Shown: positions 32,601 through 42,820 of the stretch, piece after piece
Layout of the letters: each line of letters begins with the position of its first letter
How positions within the stretch are numbered: the first letter of the stretch is position 1
Assembly (NCBI GenBank): GCA_963969365.1
Contig: OZ017763.1
Span: 930,001-994,000, forward strand
Direction: 5' to 3'
From: Asterochloris sp. CNOR1
Taxonomy: Eukaryota; Chlorophyta; Trebouxiophyceae; Trebouxiales; Trebouxiaceae
Length of the DNA: 64,000 bases
The notes under the pieces: generated by a model
Databases searched by the model: none
What the model was told of the DNA's origin: nothing
The model's input: only the letters and a program-made list of their open reading frames with translations
Made by a program: the position numbers and the translations under genes

Positions 32601-34374
32601 GACACTGCCCCACAGGTAAGCCTCTGCCTGCCGTAAAGCTACGTGGCTGTGACTTGAATATGCCACAAAGCCTTTCTGAAAGCAGCTTGGTCATCCAGAG
32701 CTGCTGTATGCCTGGCTCTGCTGACAGCTTTTTGGTTGTGCTCGCTGCAGCATCAGCATTCAGCTCGCCTATCCAGATATGTCGTTACAGCAGGGCAATG
32801 TGTATGGCGTCCTCCCTAGAAGCAGTGCCCGCAGTGTCTCAATAGTGCTCATGCTTCTTCACCAGATAGTCAGTGGCCCTGCACCTGTCATATTGGCTTT
32901 GCATCTGTGCTTCCTTCTGATGTGCTGCCTGTCCTTTTCCAAAACCTGTTCCTCTGATGCTGTGTGTCCTTCTGGCATATGCACTGCTGATGCTGCTGCG
33001 GCAGTCAAGCCCCATGGTGCTGTTGCAGGTGGCCTTCTGTTTGTACTCTACCCCGCTCTACTACATGTGAGGCCAGTGTAGCTATGCATATCAGCTGGGT
33101 GCCTCTGACTGTACGAGGTCGGGGCTTTGTGCACTACAGCAGCGGGCCTCAGCCTCTTGAGGCAGGAAGGCTGCCAAGCAGCAGCTCGCCTCCATCCGAG
33201 CTTGTTATGTGAAGCTGAATGCTGCTATTATGCAGGTGGGAGAAGTTCATTGGGACGCACACTAAGCCACTGTGGATACGGCTGCCCACTCGGCTTCCGG
33301 TCACACTGTTCATCTGGGTGCTGGCCCTAGCTTTCCCATTCCAGGGGGTGAGCAGACTTCTGTGATACTGGCGCTTCCACTGAGCCGCCCCACTGCTCCT
33401 GCCTGTTTGAGCGGGACTATCGTGCCGCAACCAGCTGAGCGCTTTGCTGTGATGCTGACTTCATGCACCCATGCTGCCGTTGCATCTTGTTGATGCATTG
33501 GAGCCCTCTGGTGACAGGCACCTGCACCTGTAAGGTGCAATTTCGCCAATGGCCTGTGCTGATTGCTGTTGCCTGGGCCAGTGGCAGACAGGGTCTCACA
33601 CTGTGTGCAGGTCATCAACTCTGTCATAGGTGCCATAACATCCCCAGCAATTGCCTTTTTCTTCCCTGCCCTGGCATGGTCCTGGATCTACAGGACAGCC
33701 AAAGCTCGCAACAAATGCATGGTCCTGCCACCAAGGTGGGTGCGCTGTGTGGTCAGCTCTAGCCTCAAGCCTGCATGCCTGGCTGCACAATAGGTGCACA
33801 CTCCTGCTGTATCGCTGGGTGCACAAGTGTCCTTGGCTGCCTGTGACTCTGCATGTCAGAGCACTCGATCGATTGATGAATTTGCTTGTCAGGAGGGGTA
33901 CACTGTGTCCTTGGGCTGTGCCTGCAAGGCTCAGCATTGTGTTGTGGGGCAGCACCCCTCCTTCCCAGTCTGATCCTGGAGCCCATCTGTAAGACTGTGG
34001 GCGCCTGGCACACCAAAAGCATTGAGTCAGCCTGCTGGTCTTCTGCGCCCCACGGACACAGGGCGTATGGCTGAGCACGTCTCTTACACGTTGCAGGCTC
34101 ATGAGGAGCTGTGGCAGCTGGGCACTTCCGTTTTTGCTAAATGCATTCATTATTGTATTTTATTTCGTGGCAGGTGAGCTGCATGGCCATGCTTTAGCAA
34201 TTGTGTGTGTGCCTGGTCTTGCTTAAGCGCGCATGTGTGTTTGGCGGCCTCATGGCAGTAGTGCCTGCCAGTGAGAGATCGCTGCTGCTAACTGCAGGGA
34301 CGTGCTTTGGCATCTTTTACTCACTCAAAGCCCTGGTCATTGAGGTCCACCAGTTTAAGCTGTTTGCAGAGTGA
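29613..34374 (+). CDS. AUX1/LAX-like auxin influx carrier (amino acid/auxin permease family, many exons)
   Basis: Multi-pass permease of the AAAP family whose motif order follows plant AUX1/LAX. The N-terminus from ATG 29613 is short and acidic (PLIEEGNA). Successive exons encode IGQILLTLPNAFAKTGL (plant: QVLLTLPYSFSQLGM), LYVERKQRL, YHEVIGDLLG, SAQIVASASDAYYLD, AVFLPTLRHFR, VVAIAATTYTAWYIVIS, NFFVGASVMFR, FGGHAMALEIMDAMWQPE, YVFMLTLPHS, VLMLLHQIVAFCLYSTPLYY, WEKFIGTHTKPLWIRLPTR, VINSVIGAITSPAIAFFFPA, a WALPFLLNAFIIVFYFVA helix, and a final HQFKLFAE before TGA at 34372-34374. About ten or eleven membrane helices are implied. Some small N-terminal exons (29854-30085) are less certain. AUX1 homologues are known from some green algae. 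Whether this one moves auxin or an amino acid cannot be told from sequence. Confidence 0.92.
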
Positions 34375-34755
34375 GTTGCTGGCAGGCTCTGTGAACTGCA
34401 GGCTGGCCTTTGCGGTGGCAGGTTTGTCAGAAGTACTGCGGCCTGCAGGTGCTATCAGTGCTGATCATACAGCTTGCGCTGGCCCAGTCTGTAGTGCAGG
34501 GCAAGGTCAGCATGCAGTCATGGGCAATACCAAGTGCTGTGGCTGAGGACTGGTATGAAGCCGCGCACTTGTGAATGCGGCTGCTGCTGTCTTGAAGATT
34601 TGTCGGTTCATGCCATCATGGCAAATAAGCCATTGGGACATGGGACACGGGCCCTTGGCAATAAGGCACTAAAAATATATATCAACACGATTTTCAACTT
34701 ATCTCAATCACTAGCCCCCCGTTCTGCTTTTCGGGATCCATACGGAAGCGTAATT
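34375..34755. other. Intergenic, promoter-bearing
   Basis: Between the AUX1-like stop and the next start on the same strand. It holds a TATA-like element near its right end and otherwise no coding signal I can support. Confidence 0.5.
34670..34684 (+). promoter_or_regulatory. TATA-like box upstream of the plastid-protein gene
   Basis: CTAAAAATATATATC lies about 75-85 bp before the ATG at 34756. It is the best TATA-like match upstream of any gene in the window. Position and sequence fit a core promoter with a short 5' leader. Confidence 0.5.
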
Positions 34756-36955
34756 ATGCAGACAGCAATGCTCCAATCATGCCAGCCAAGGGTCACACAG
34801 GTTGCCAGGCCGGCCAAGACCGTGTCTCAGGTCGCTCTGCCCACTCGCAGGCGTGCTGTGGTGTTCTGCCAGGCCAAGCAGGTCAGCCAAATTGATTGTA
34901 GGCTTTGCTGCTGGGCACTCTGCAGTCGCTGTGTTGCATATCACATCTGCCAGCGCTGGCCAGTGCCTGGAATGCAGACAGGAAGCATTTGCCACGCACC
35001 ATGGTTTGAGCGATGTGCTACAGCATGCCTGCACCTGCTGAGAGCTTAGTGTGCTGCCTGCAGTCTTCCCAGAATGCTGCCGCTGCTACAGCTGCAGCTC
35101 TGCTGCTGGCCGTGAGCAGTAAGTGCAGCGCTGAGGTGTGCTTTGTTGTCTTGGAACCGACAGCCCTTAGCATTGATCCTGATCTGACTGCAGGCCCTGC
35201 CATTGCTACTCCTGTGTTTGATGTGGCAGATGTGACCGGGACAGAGCAGTCTAGCAGGTGACACTTGGTGCCGCACCTCATGCTCAGCAGCCTTCTAAGG
35301 CTGCCTGCGTGCTGCTGCTCTGCAACTTCACTAATGCTTCCCCTGCTCCTGGCTTGATGCTTGGCTGCAAAGGGCGTACAAGCAGCCCCTCTGGTGCCCA
35401 CAGCACCCCACAGTGCCAGACAGAGGCCACCTGCCGGATGGATGCACTCTGTGGCGTGTATGCCTGGGCTGTGTTTCTGCCCCTAGCTGCAGATTCCCAG
35501 GCTCTGTCACTGCAGGACACGACTTTAGCCCAGCCCTCCAGAGGGACCCATGGAAGTTCAGCCTGATGTCTAGTACATTATGGTGCTGCAGAAGGACACG
35601 TTGGGTAGACAGCTTGCATTTTGCAGCAACGTGTGCCGCTTTCAATTCTGCACCTAGGGGCGCCTGAGCTGCACAGTGTAACCTTAGGCACTGAGTCCCA
35701 GCAATGCAGCAAGCTGTGGCATTGATGCTGCAGGAATTACAAGCTGTTGGCTGCGTCTGAGCGCATCCAACTGTCTCGTTCTGCGATTCCAGCAACAGGA
35801 GAGCATTCTGCATGAACGGTGCTGTGGTCATGGAAACATTGATGTGCTGCAGGACGCGCTTGGGCCCCAATGAGGTTGACGTCAAGGACCTGGAGAGCTA
35901 CCCCAACGCCTCCAAGAAGGATGCTGCAGCGCCCCCTATTCAGGAGGTGGCCAAGCCTGGCCCCAAGCAGGTGAGGCCTGAAGGTTGATATGATGCCCCA
36001 CTGCTCAATGGCTGGAGGACCTGGTCACTTAGCGAGGCAATTGCCCCATCCAGGTGAGCTAGCAGCGCCAAGACATGATGTCCCCCACTGCTCCTCTTAA
36101 GCCTTAAGAAATCGGCAGCCCTTTCCAGGAGGTGGGGCCACCCTGTCCCCAACCAGGTAAGGCCAGCAACATGCAATCACATTTCCTTGCCAGGCTGTGG
36201 CACCGCCCTCCAAATCAGGAGGTGGCCAAGCCAGACCTGAAGCAGGTGACGCCAGCAGTAGCAGCCATGCCATGGCCCAAGCGCTGCTCAGGCTGCCCAG
36301 ACAGTGCATACATGTGGCTGGCTGCCGGCCACACTGCGTGACAACGGGAGGCTTGGTGCAGCACTTTTACTTGCTCCCAGGGATGGCCATGTTCATCTAG
36401 GCCTGCTCATTTCGCATGGGGCGCGTCGGTCCCTGGAGGATCAAAGCTCATGCCTCTCACAAAGCTCTGGCCAGATTCTGCAGTCAGCACATGATGTTGT
36501 GCACTGCACTGCCTGCAGGCCCCCAAACCGGTGCCAACAGAGTTCCAGTCGGGTCGGACAGGAAGCAGCTCAACCTCAGGTAATTTCAGCAGGCTGCTGT
36601 GCCGTGTACGCTGCCTTGATTTCTCTGCCTCTGCGGTGACCAGCGGCCATGGCCCCCACGCTGCAGGCTGCTAAAAACCACTCCTGCAGACCTGCCTTAC
36701 TAGTGCTGCCAAGCAGCGCTGGACCACCTGCTTGACTGCGCTCCCAGCTGGTGTAAAGTTGTGGCAGGCCAAGCAAAAGAGTCTCTAATGACTGCATTTT
36801 GTGTTCAGACTGTCATTCCTGCTGCAGGCAAGCCCAAGGCTGGCAAGACTGGTGGGGGTGGTGGTGAGGGCACAGCCCTGATTGGCTCTGCTGGCCCCAA
36901 AGACAGCAACAAGGCCCTGGACGGATTCTTCGCTCGCCTGAGGGGTGGCAAGTAG
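34756..36955 (+). CDS. Plastid-targeted protein of unknown function (6 exons, 203 aa)
   Basis: Exons: 34756-34881, 35064-35118, 35194-35257, 35793-35970, 36519-36579, 36828-36955; all phases fit. The first 42 residues look like a chloroplast transit peptide (basic, Ser/Thr-rich, ending RRRAVVFCQAK). They are followed by an alanine-rich hydrophobic stretch (NAAAATAAALLLAVS) and PAIATP, which could be a thylakoid-transfer signal with an A-x-A site. The mature part is hydrophilic: PNEVDVKDLESYP, a QEVAKPGPKQ segment, a glycine run and the C-terminal ALDGFFARLRGGK. I do not recognise the family; a lumenal or thylakoid-associated protein is an inference. Exon 2 uses the GTAAGT donor rather than the GTGAGC seven bases earlier, because only that keeps frame. 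A TGTAA signal lies at 37126-37130. Intron 4 carries two decayed copies of the exon-4 end. Confidence 0.7.
35931..36255 (+). repeat. Exon-4 end repeated twice in the following intron
   Basis: The exon end with donor (CAGGAGGTGGCCAAGCC...AAGCAGGTGA, 35941-35976) is echoed near 36126-36163 and again at 36217-36250, where CAGGAGGTGGCCAAGCCAGA and an AAGCAGGTGA donor are retained. The third copy still encodes QEVAKPDLKQ in one frame. Confidence 0.9.
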
Positions 36956-37166
36956 ACCTCCCAGCTCTTTCGGCACCCACCAAAGTCCTGAGTGCTTCAA
37001 TCACACTAATTTGTTTCGAGTTGCTTGATATCGACAGCCATCCTGTGGTCCCTTCAGACTCCCTGAACACACTCATGCTGCATGCCGTCGCGTCAGAGAA
37101 CAGAGGCTTCACAGGCGCCTGATGTTGTAAAAGACAAACGCTTCTGTGGTCGTCGGGTTTCACAAA

Positions 37167-37763
37167 TCATTCAACACAGGGGAGCAGGGCATAGAGGTAC
37201 ATGGACAGCGCTCTCAGCACGTGCAGCGGTTAAAAGAGGCTGCAGAGCATGTCAAGAGATTGAGCTTATAAGAGAGCAGTGCACACCATTTGGCAGGCAC
37301 CCAACCAGATCAAGCAAGCGGACAGGTCCCTGTGGCCAGGAGCTTTGTACATCAAGATGCCAGGCAGGCTCACCGTTGAGCAGGCCCAGCACCACCAGAA
37401 CAGCTGAAAACACCATTGCGTAAGCGTCCCCTCCAGCAAGATCAAAGAGCTGCAGATGGCGTCAGGTGGGGCTTTAGAACTAAACCAGGTCTGCCGCAGT
37501 GGTCATGCTTGAAATTTCTTGGCCATGGGACTGTGCAACAGCGAGGACAATGCTTCCTTACAGAAATGGCAGGCAGGTCGCAGCCTTTGGCAGCAGCAAG
37601 AAGATGGTGCCTGCGTTGGAGTCACCTGCTGGGGTTGCTGTGCCTGGGTGCCACTACTCGACTCCCCCTTGCCTGCTGGTGCCTCCCCGCCACTCTGAGG
37701 CCCTGGGGGTGGCTGAGGGCTAGCCATGCCTGATGCCTGCAGCATCGTACCTTTCAGCATCAT
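37167..37763 (-). CDS. Small single-pass membrane protein (3 exons, 85 aa)
   Basis: Exons in coding order: 37763-37626, 37449-37374, 37210-37167. The N-terminal half is proline/glutamine/serine-rich and disordered-looking (MASPQPPPGPQSGG starts 13 residues in and could be the true start). It is followed by LFDLAGGDAY and a strongly hydrophobic helix (MVFSAVLVVLGLLN), then MYLYALLPCVE at the C-terminus. Frame is kept across both introns, although the last acceptor (GAGAG) is weaker than usual. I do not recognise the family. The 3' end is convergent with the preceding gene, 211 bp between stops. Confidence 0.55.
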
Positions 37764-38191
37764 GTTAAAGTCTGGCAGAAGAAGCTAGCACAAAGACAGC
37801 ATCTTGACACACAGGGCTAGTTGAGTGCTTCGTGGGAGTTCCCCCAAAAGGTGCCACCTCAAGCACTGCAATCTCATGGAGGCAACTCAAAGCCAGTGTT
37901 TGCTGAGTGTCATTCACAGGGGACCTCTCATGTGCCATGTCCTTGCGACACAGTTTGACAGGAGGCATCCCCAGCTCCGCATATGCTTGCCTTATACGAT
38001 GATACTACAGTGTGCAGTCCAGGAGCCCGCTGTCTCTGTCCCGGCAGGGGTTGCAAGCTGCGTTCCAGTGTGCCAAGAAAGAGACAAGTACATCTCCCAA
38101 GATGCATTGAATAGTCCCCATCAAAGCAGGAGCAGCACAGACGTTTGCAGACCTTTGGCTGAAAGTGTAACAGCCACACCGAGTTCATCTG
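37764..38191. promoter_or_regulatory. Divergent upstream region of the small membrane protein and phytochelatin synthase
   Basis: 428 bp between two divergent starts. A 206-codon plus-strand open frame begins here (37825) and overlaps the phytochelatin synthase start in another frame; it resembles nothing and is probably chance. No metal-response motif was recognised by eye. Confidence 0.35.
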
Positions 38192-41100
38192 ATGGCAATG
38201 GGGTCCATGAGCTTCTATCGTCGAGAGCTGCCATGTCCTCCAGCAGTGGCCTTCTCCACCCAAGAAGGTGTGAACCTGCTGTCACCATGGGCACTGCTCA
38301 CGTGGAGTCTGATCCAGTCCTGCCCAACCTGCTTATACAGGCAAGCAGCTTTTCATGGAGGCCCAGGCAGCCAACACAGCTGAGAGCTTCTGGAAGCTTG
38401 TCGAGCAGTTCAGGTGCACTCCTGAGGGGAGTCAGAGCTGTTTAGGAACAGCAAAACAGCCTTGCGGCCTCATATGACGGTGCAGCACTTGTGCAGCCCT
38501 GCATGCACACAGCTGCCTGCCTGGGCAGTCTGGCAGTGATCACACTGTGCAGATGCCCCTGTTCATGCTGCTGCCCTGCACTGCCAGGGGCGTTATGGCT
38601 GCTGTATGAGCCAAGCTGAACGTGTGCCTGTCATATGCACAATGAGCCAGAGGGCCATTGGGTCTGCTGCCTGACCTGACTGGCGCATTCGTGCTCCAGC
38701 TGCAACACAAGCCAAAGTGCTGCTTGAGGGTGTGCTACCTGAGCTGCTGCGCACACACACCTGCAGCACTCAAGATGAGCCAACAGGAGGCCATGGCTGC
38801 TGCCTCTGCTGACCTGCAGCAGGCATGCCTATAGCAGAGCTACCAGGTGTTCTGGCTGCCGCCTGAACTGCCTATCACCTTTGCCTGCAGCATGCAAGAT
38901 GAGCCAGCCTATTGTGGCCTCACCAGCCTTGCCCAGGTGCTGAACGCTCTCGCAGTGGACCCTCGCCGGGGATGGAAAGGGCCTTGGAGGTGAAACTCAT
39001 CTGCATGCTGCCCTTGTCACAGCCAAGCGCATCACCCTCTCTGTGAGATGTGCTGCTAGACTCAGCAGCTTACTTGCCTGCCCCGCTTCAATTGTTGTGA
39101 CTCCTGCAACTGACTGCTCTCGAGCGGGCACTGCCGCCCCATTGGCCTGTTTGACCACATGCCAAGTGCACCCCGGCTACGTGTTGCCCAGCTGCCGAAG
39201 CATCCGCTCAACCCTCCTCCTCAGTAGTGAGCATCCTGCATGCCTCTGCAGGTGGTTCCATGAGGAGCTTCTGGACTGCTGCCGCCCCTTACATGAGATC
39301 AGGAGAGAGGGCCTCACACTGGGGCAGGTGAGGTATGGTTGACCTATGGCTCATGAAACATGGGGATGTGGCTACTCCATGATTCGATACTTGACCTGGA
39401 TCAGGTCCTTCACCATCAGCAGAGGTCCAGCACCGCCACGTGAAGGGCATGGCTGCAGCTGTTCAGGGGCTCTGAAAGGTTAGTGCCTCTTGGTGATGCA
39501 GGAGTTGGTGCCAATTCAAACAAGTGAAGTCAGCAGGCCGTGCCTGCGCTTATGGCTGCTGATGGTGCCTTGTACCTTTGGCTGGCATAAGAAATTGCAC
39601 AGCAGGGACGCTCACTGTAGCAGGCCAAGCGGCTACGGGCCACTTTGCTGCTGTGCAGCGGGCTGCTGCGCTGCACAACTGCCTGGCAGCATAGTGAGTC
39701 TGCAAAGCAGCATCCACAGCTCTGCTGCAGGTCCTGTGCCTGCGGCTCTGCCATCTGCACAGAGGTGTACTGCCACCTCCAACGCATTGCCAGTGACGCT
39801 TTGCAAGGCAGCCAGCGGCCATCAGCCTGCTGTAGGCCGCGGCCCCTGGGGCCACCCCGCCATGGAGACCCCCTGATATATGTGCAGCATAGTGTGAAAT
39901 ACCAGCCACCCTGCTGCAGGTCGCATGCCTGGGGCGTTGCAATGGCGCAGAGGTGCAGTGCCACCGCCACAGCAGTGCTAGTGAGGCCCAACTGAGGGAG
40001 ACAGTGTGGGAGGCCTGCAAAGGGCAGAGCCAGCACATCATCGTCTCCTACAGCCGCAAGGTATTGTTGCAGACAGGTGAGTGCGCACGCTTGGTCTGTG
40101 CCTGGGATTGGAACGATGCCATTGTAGTGAGTCCATCATGAGCAGTCTCAAACCAACAGGTGATAGGGGCGGGTACAAGCTCCAGGAAAGCTGTGTGGCA
40201 GGCTAGGACCACAAGAGCCCACAGAAGGCAGGAATACAGGCAGTCCTGCCTGCTGTGGTGGCAGCTGTGTGCATGTGTCATGGGCATCAGCCACTGCCTG
40301 CATGCTGTGCAGCCACAGGCTTCTCACCTCCGCCTGCACCCGTCAGAGTTGCAGGCACTGACATGGTGCTTTCGTGTGGCTGTCAGGGGATGGTCACTTC
40401 AGTCCAGTGGGGGCCTACCACCAAGGGCAGGACTTAGTGTTGATCCTGGACTCGGCCAGATTCAAGTACCCGCCACACTGGGTGAGGCAGCCGTGTGGTG
40501 TTGCGAGGTATCTGCTGCAAGAGCTGACAGCATTGCACCTGCCAGGGCTTGCCAGGCTCCATGGTCAGCGACATCCTGGGTCTTGTCTTCTCCCCAGACT
40601 GCTGGCCCACCTCACGCCCGCGTCCCAGGAGCCCTTCAGCTGCTCCTGTGCTCTCTGCATCATGCGCTGCAGGGCTGCAGCTGCATGCAGGGTGCTGGCA
40701 GAACTCGCCGGCTTGCACGCATGCAGCGTGCCTGGATGCTTGGGCAGGCTCATGGAGGCTGCAGCACCAAGCAGGTGCTGACTGGGCGCCTGCAGGTGCC
40801 CCTGAGCTTGTTGTGGCAAGCCATGCAGCCCTTTGATCCTGTCACTGGCAAGTCCCGGGGGTGGCTGGAGATCAGGGCTGACCGAGATCGCAGCAGTATC
40901 ATGTTCGTATTAGACACTGACAGCAGGTCAGTCAAAGCTTTTTCTTCCTGTCATGTTCTGCATGAACACAAACAGTGCATACACACATGAGCAGCCTGCT
41001 GGCAGCACCTACAGTGTGTTCATATCGTGCTGTGCTGCACGAACACAATCGATGCATGCACAAATGAGCAGCCAGCTGGCGGAACCTGCATGCTGCCCCC

Positions 41101-42452
41101 AGTGTCCTGTGCTGTATGCACACGAACAGTGCATACATCATTGAGCAGCCAGCTGGCAACACATGCCAATATGTGGTCAGCATCCACAGGGCTGCCTGCG
41201 TATGACAGGGCGTGTCAGCTGTTTAATTTGATCCCATCTTGCAGCCTTGTGATTTGAGTTGACAGCTCGACTGACAGCCTGGCCGGGCTGAACAAGACTT
41301 TGTCTGCACAGTCATGACTACTTTTGAGCATAGTGCAAGCAGCTGCTGTGCTCAGCTCTAGCGTTCCTGCCTTTCATCTGTGAAGGTGTGAACATACTGC
41401 TGAAATCTAGCCAGCTGGCCTTCCCAGAGACCTTGAAGTCACAGCCCTAGGTGCTGCAGGCAGTTGCCAAGCTCCAACCAGCTGGCCTGCCACCCTCCTC
41501 TCCTGCAAACGACAAGCTCATACCTCTTGTGCTGCAGGCATTGGCCAGTCGCCAGACAGCTTGCTTCTCAGCTGGCACCTGGCAACAGTACACCAGCAAA
41601 TGGGCTGCTTCACCGCAGCAGCTGCAGCCTTGAGGACAGTTTCCGTTCTGTTCCATCAATGCCTGACGCTGCGAGGGACATCGCTGTTGAGACTGTCAGG
41701 ACTGGGGCTTGGCACCTGGTGCAGGTCCGGACTCGAGGCCCCTGCGGCTGCAAGGCCAGCAAATGCCTGCAGCCCGCAGCACAGGACCTTTTCCTGCAGG
41801 TCTGTGCCTGGGCAAAGTTGTTGTGTGGCACTTCAATTCCAGACTGGTGTAACATGGTGCCTACAGTCCCATTGGGTCAACGCCAGTATCTGGTTGATGT
41901 GCAGGCTGCTGAAAGGTTCCTTTGGGTATGTAGTCTTTCAAGATGTGACGATCAGAGGCTGTGTGCCTGCAGGAGCTCAGGCAGCTGTCAGTATTCATTA
42001 TGGCACAGGAATTGCTGGCAGCCTGTGATGAACATGCAGACTTTGTGAAACCAGGCAGCCCACTGCCGGGCCAGCAAGACCGCCCTCAGCATTGCCAGGC
42101 AGCCACATCAGACTGCTGCGGCGGTTGCTGCTCGCCTGCTTTGCCTGAGCCGCCTGAAAGCACATTTAACGCACCAGTCTCTCACAACAAGGACACCTGT
42201 GACTTCACAGACTGTGTGATCCTGCCAGATGCTGAGCAGGTGGAGCAGGGACTGCTGCATGCAGAGCGGGTGACCATGTTCATACTGCTGCTGCTGAGGC
42301 TGCACCAGACAGACCAGCAAGATTGGCCTTTGTGGGCAGACTTGAGCAAGTCCAGCCTTATTGCATCTGAGGCTGCCTACTTGGCAAAGCAATGGCGTGC
42401 TCTGTCTTATCTCTCTGCCCAGGCATCTGACTCCAGCCCTGATCATTGCTAA
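38192..42452 (+). CDS. Phytochelatin synthase (glutathione gamma-glutamylcysteinyltransferase)
   Basis: Makes phytochelatins from glutathione in response to heavy metals. Resolved exons: 38192-38267, 38341-38413, 38891-38989, 39252-39327, 39920-40076, 40387-40481, 40796-40926, and a last exon at 41973-42452; the first seven junctions keep frame. The N-terminal papain-like domain is complete: [41 protein letters not shown] (catalytic Cys), [36 protein letters not shown] (catalytic His), [14 protein letters not shown] (catalytic Asp), and SRGWLEI. The C-terminal exon is variable and cysteine-bearing (DCCGGCC) and ends with a helical region ([13 protein letters not shown]...[11 protein letters not shown]), like the metal-sensing C-domain of plant enzymes. 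Small exons between 40927 and 41972 could not be resolved. Introns 2, 4 and 7 contain duplicated material. Confidence 0.95.
38761..38907 (+). repeat. Exon-3 acceptor echo in phytochelatin synthase intron 2
   Basis: CTGCAGCACTCAAGATGAGC at 38761 parallels CTGCAGCATGCAAGATGAGC at 38885, which is the real acceptor and start of exon 3 (exon begins 38891). The spacing is 124 bp and a decoy AG acceptor is preserved. Confidence 0.9.
39722..39984 (+). repeat. Pseudo-exon copy of exon 5 in phytochelatin synthase intron 4
   Basis: 39722-39797 is a decayed copy of 39910-39984: both start CTGCTGCAGGTC, then a cysteine-rich stretch, then CAGAGGTG, TGCCACC and AGTGA in the same order. The distance is 188 bp. 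The upstream copy keeps its acceptor but has indels and is not translatable in frame. Confidence 0.85.
40952..41166 (+). repeat. Three-copy minisatellite in phytochelatin synthase intron 7
   Basis: Units of about 75-80 bp contain, in order, a TGCTGTGCTGCACGAACACA-like block, a TGCATACA-like block and GAGCAGCC(A/T)GCTGGC. Copies start near 40952, 41027 and 41106. Confidence 0.9.
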
Positions 42453-42820
42453 ACAAAATGTGCATTTGAAATTTGGCTGCAGCCAAATGGCCATTATGAA
42501 TAGCCCTGGATATTTCTGCCCAGTTGGACGCAAGCTCTTGGAGTTGCTATGATAAAAAAAAGCTGCTTGAGAGGAGCGTTACTCTTTCACACCATCTGCT
42601 TGTTCAAACAATTCCCGTGATCATAGGGATTTTGTTAGAGCGGTCTGCACAATTGACTTAGTAAGTGTGGCCACTCCTATCAGGAGGCCTAGTGAAAAGC
42701 TGGATCATGCCATGTATCCTGGATCATGTGGGAGGCAACTGGGAGAGATCTGAGACTGTTAACCTACACTTTGCTGTGTCAAAGGAGCTCGACTGAGGGG
42801 GCGTTGATTGATGATTCTGC
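42453..42820. other. Intergenic after phytochelatin synthase
   Basis: AT-richer than the surroundings, with an A-run near 42554. No exon recognised. It probably holds the 3' untranslated region of phytochelatin synthase and the promoter of the next gene. Confidence 0.4.

Noticed and set aside
37825-38445. 206-codon open frame on the plus strand
   Set aside because: It overlaps the first two phytochelatin synthase exons in a different frame, and only the synthase frame matches a family.
40160-40990. 276-codon open frame crossing phytochelatin synthase exons 6-7
   Set aside because: Only the end ([13 protein letters not shown]) is coding; the rest is intron read through.
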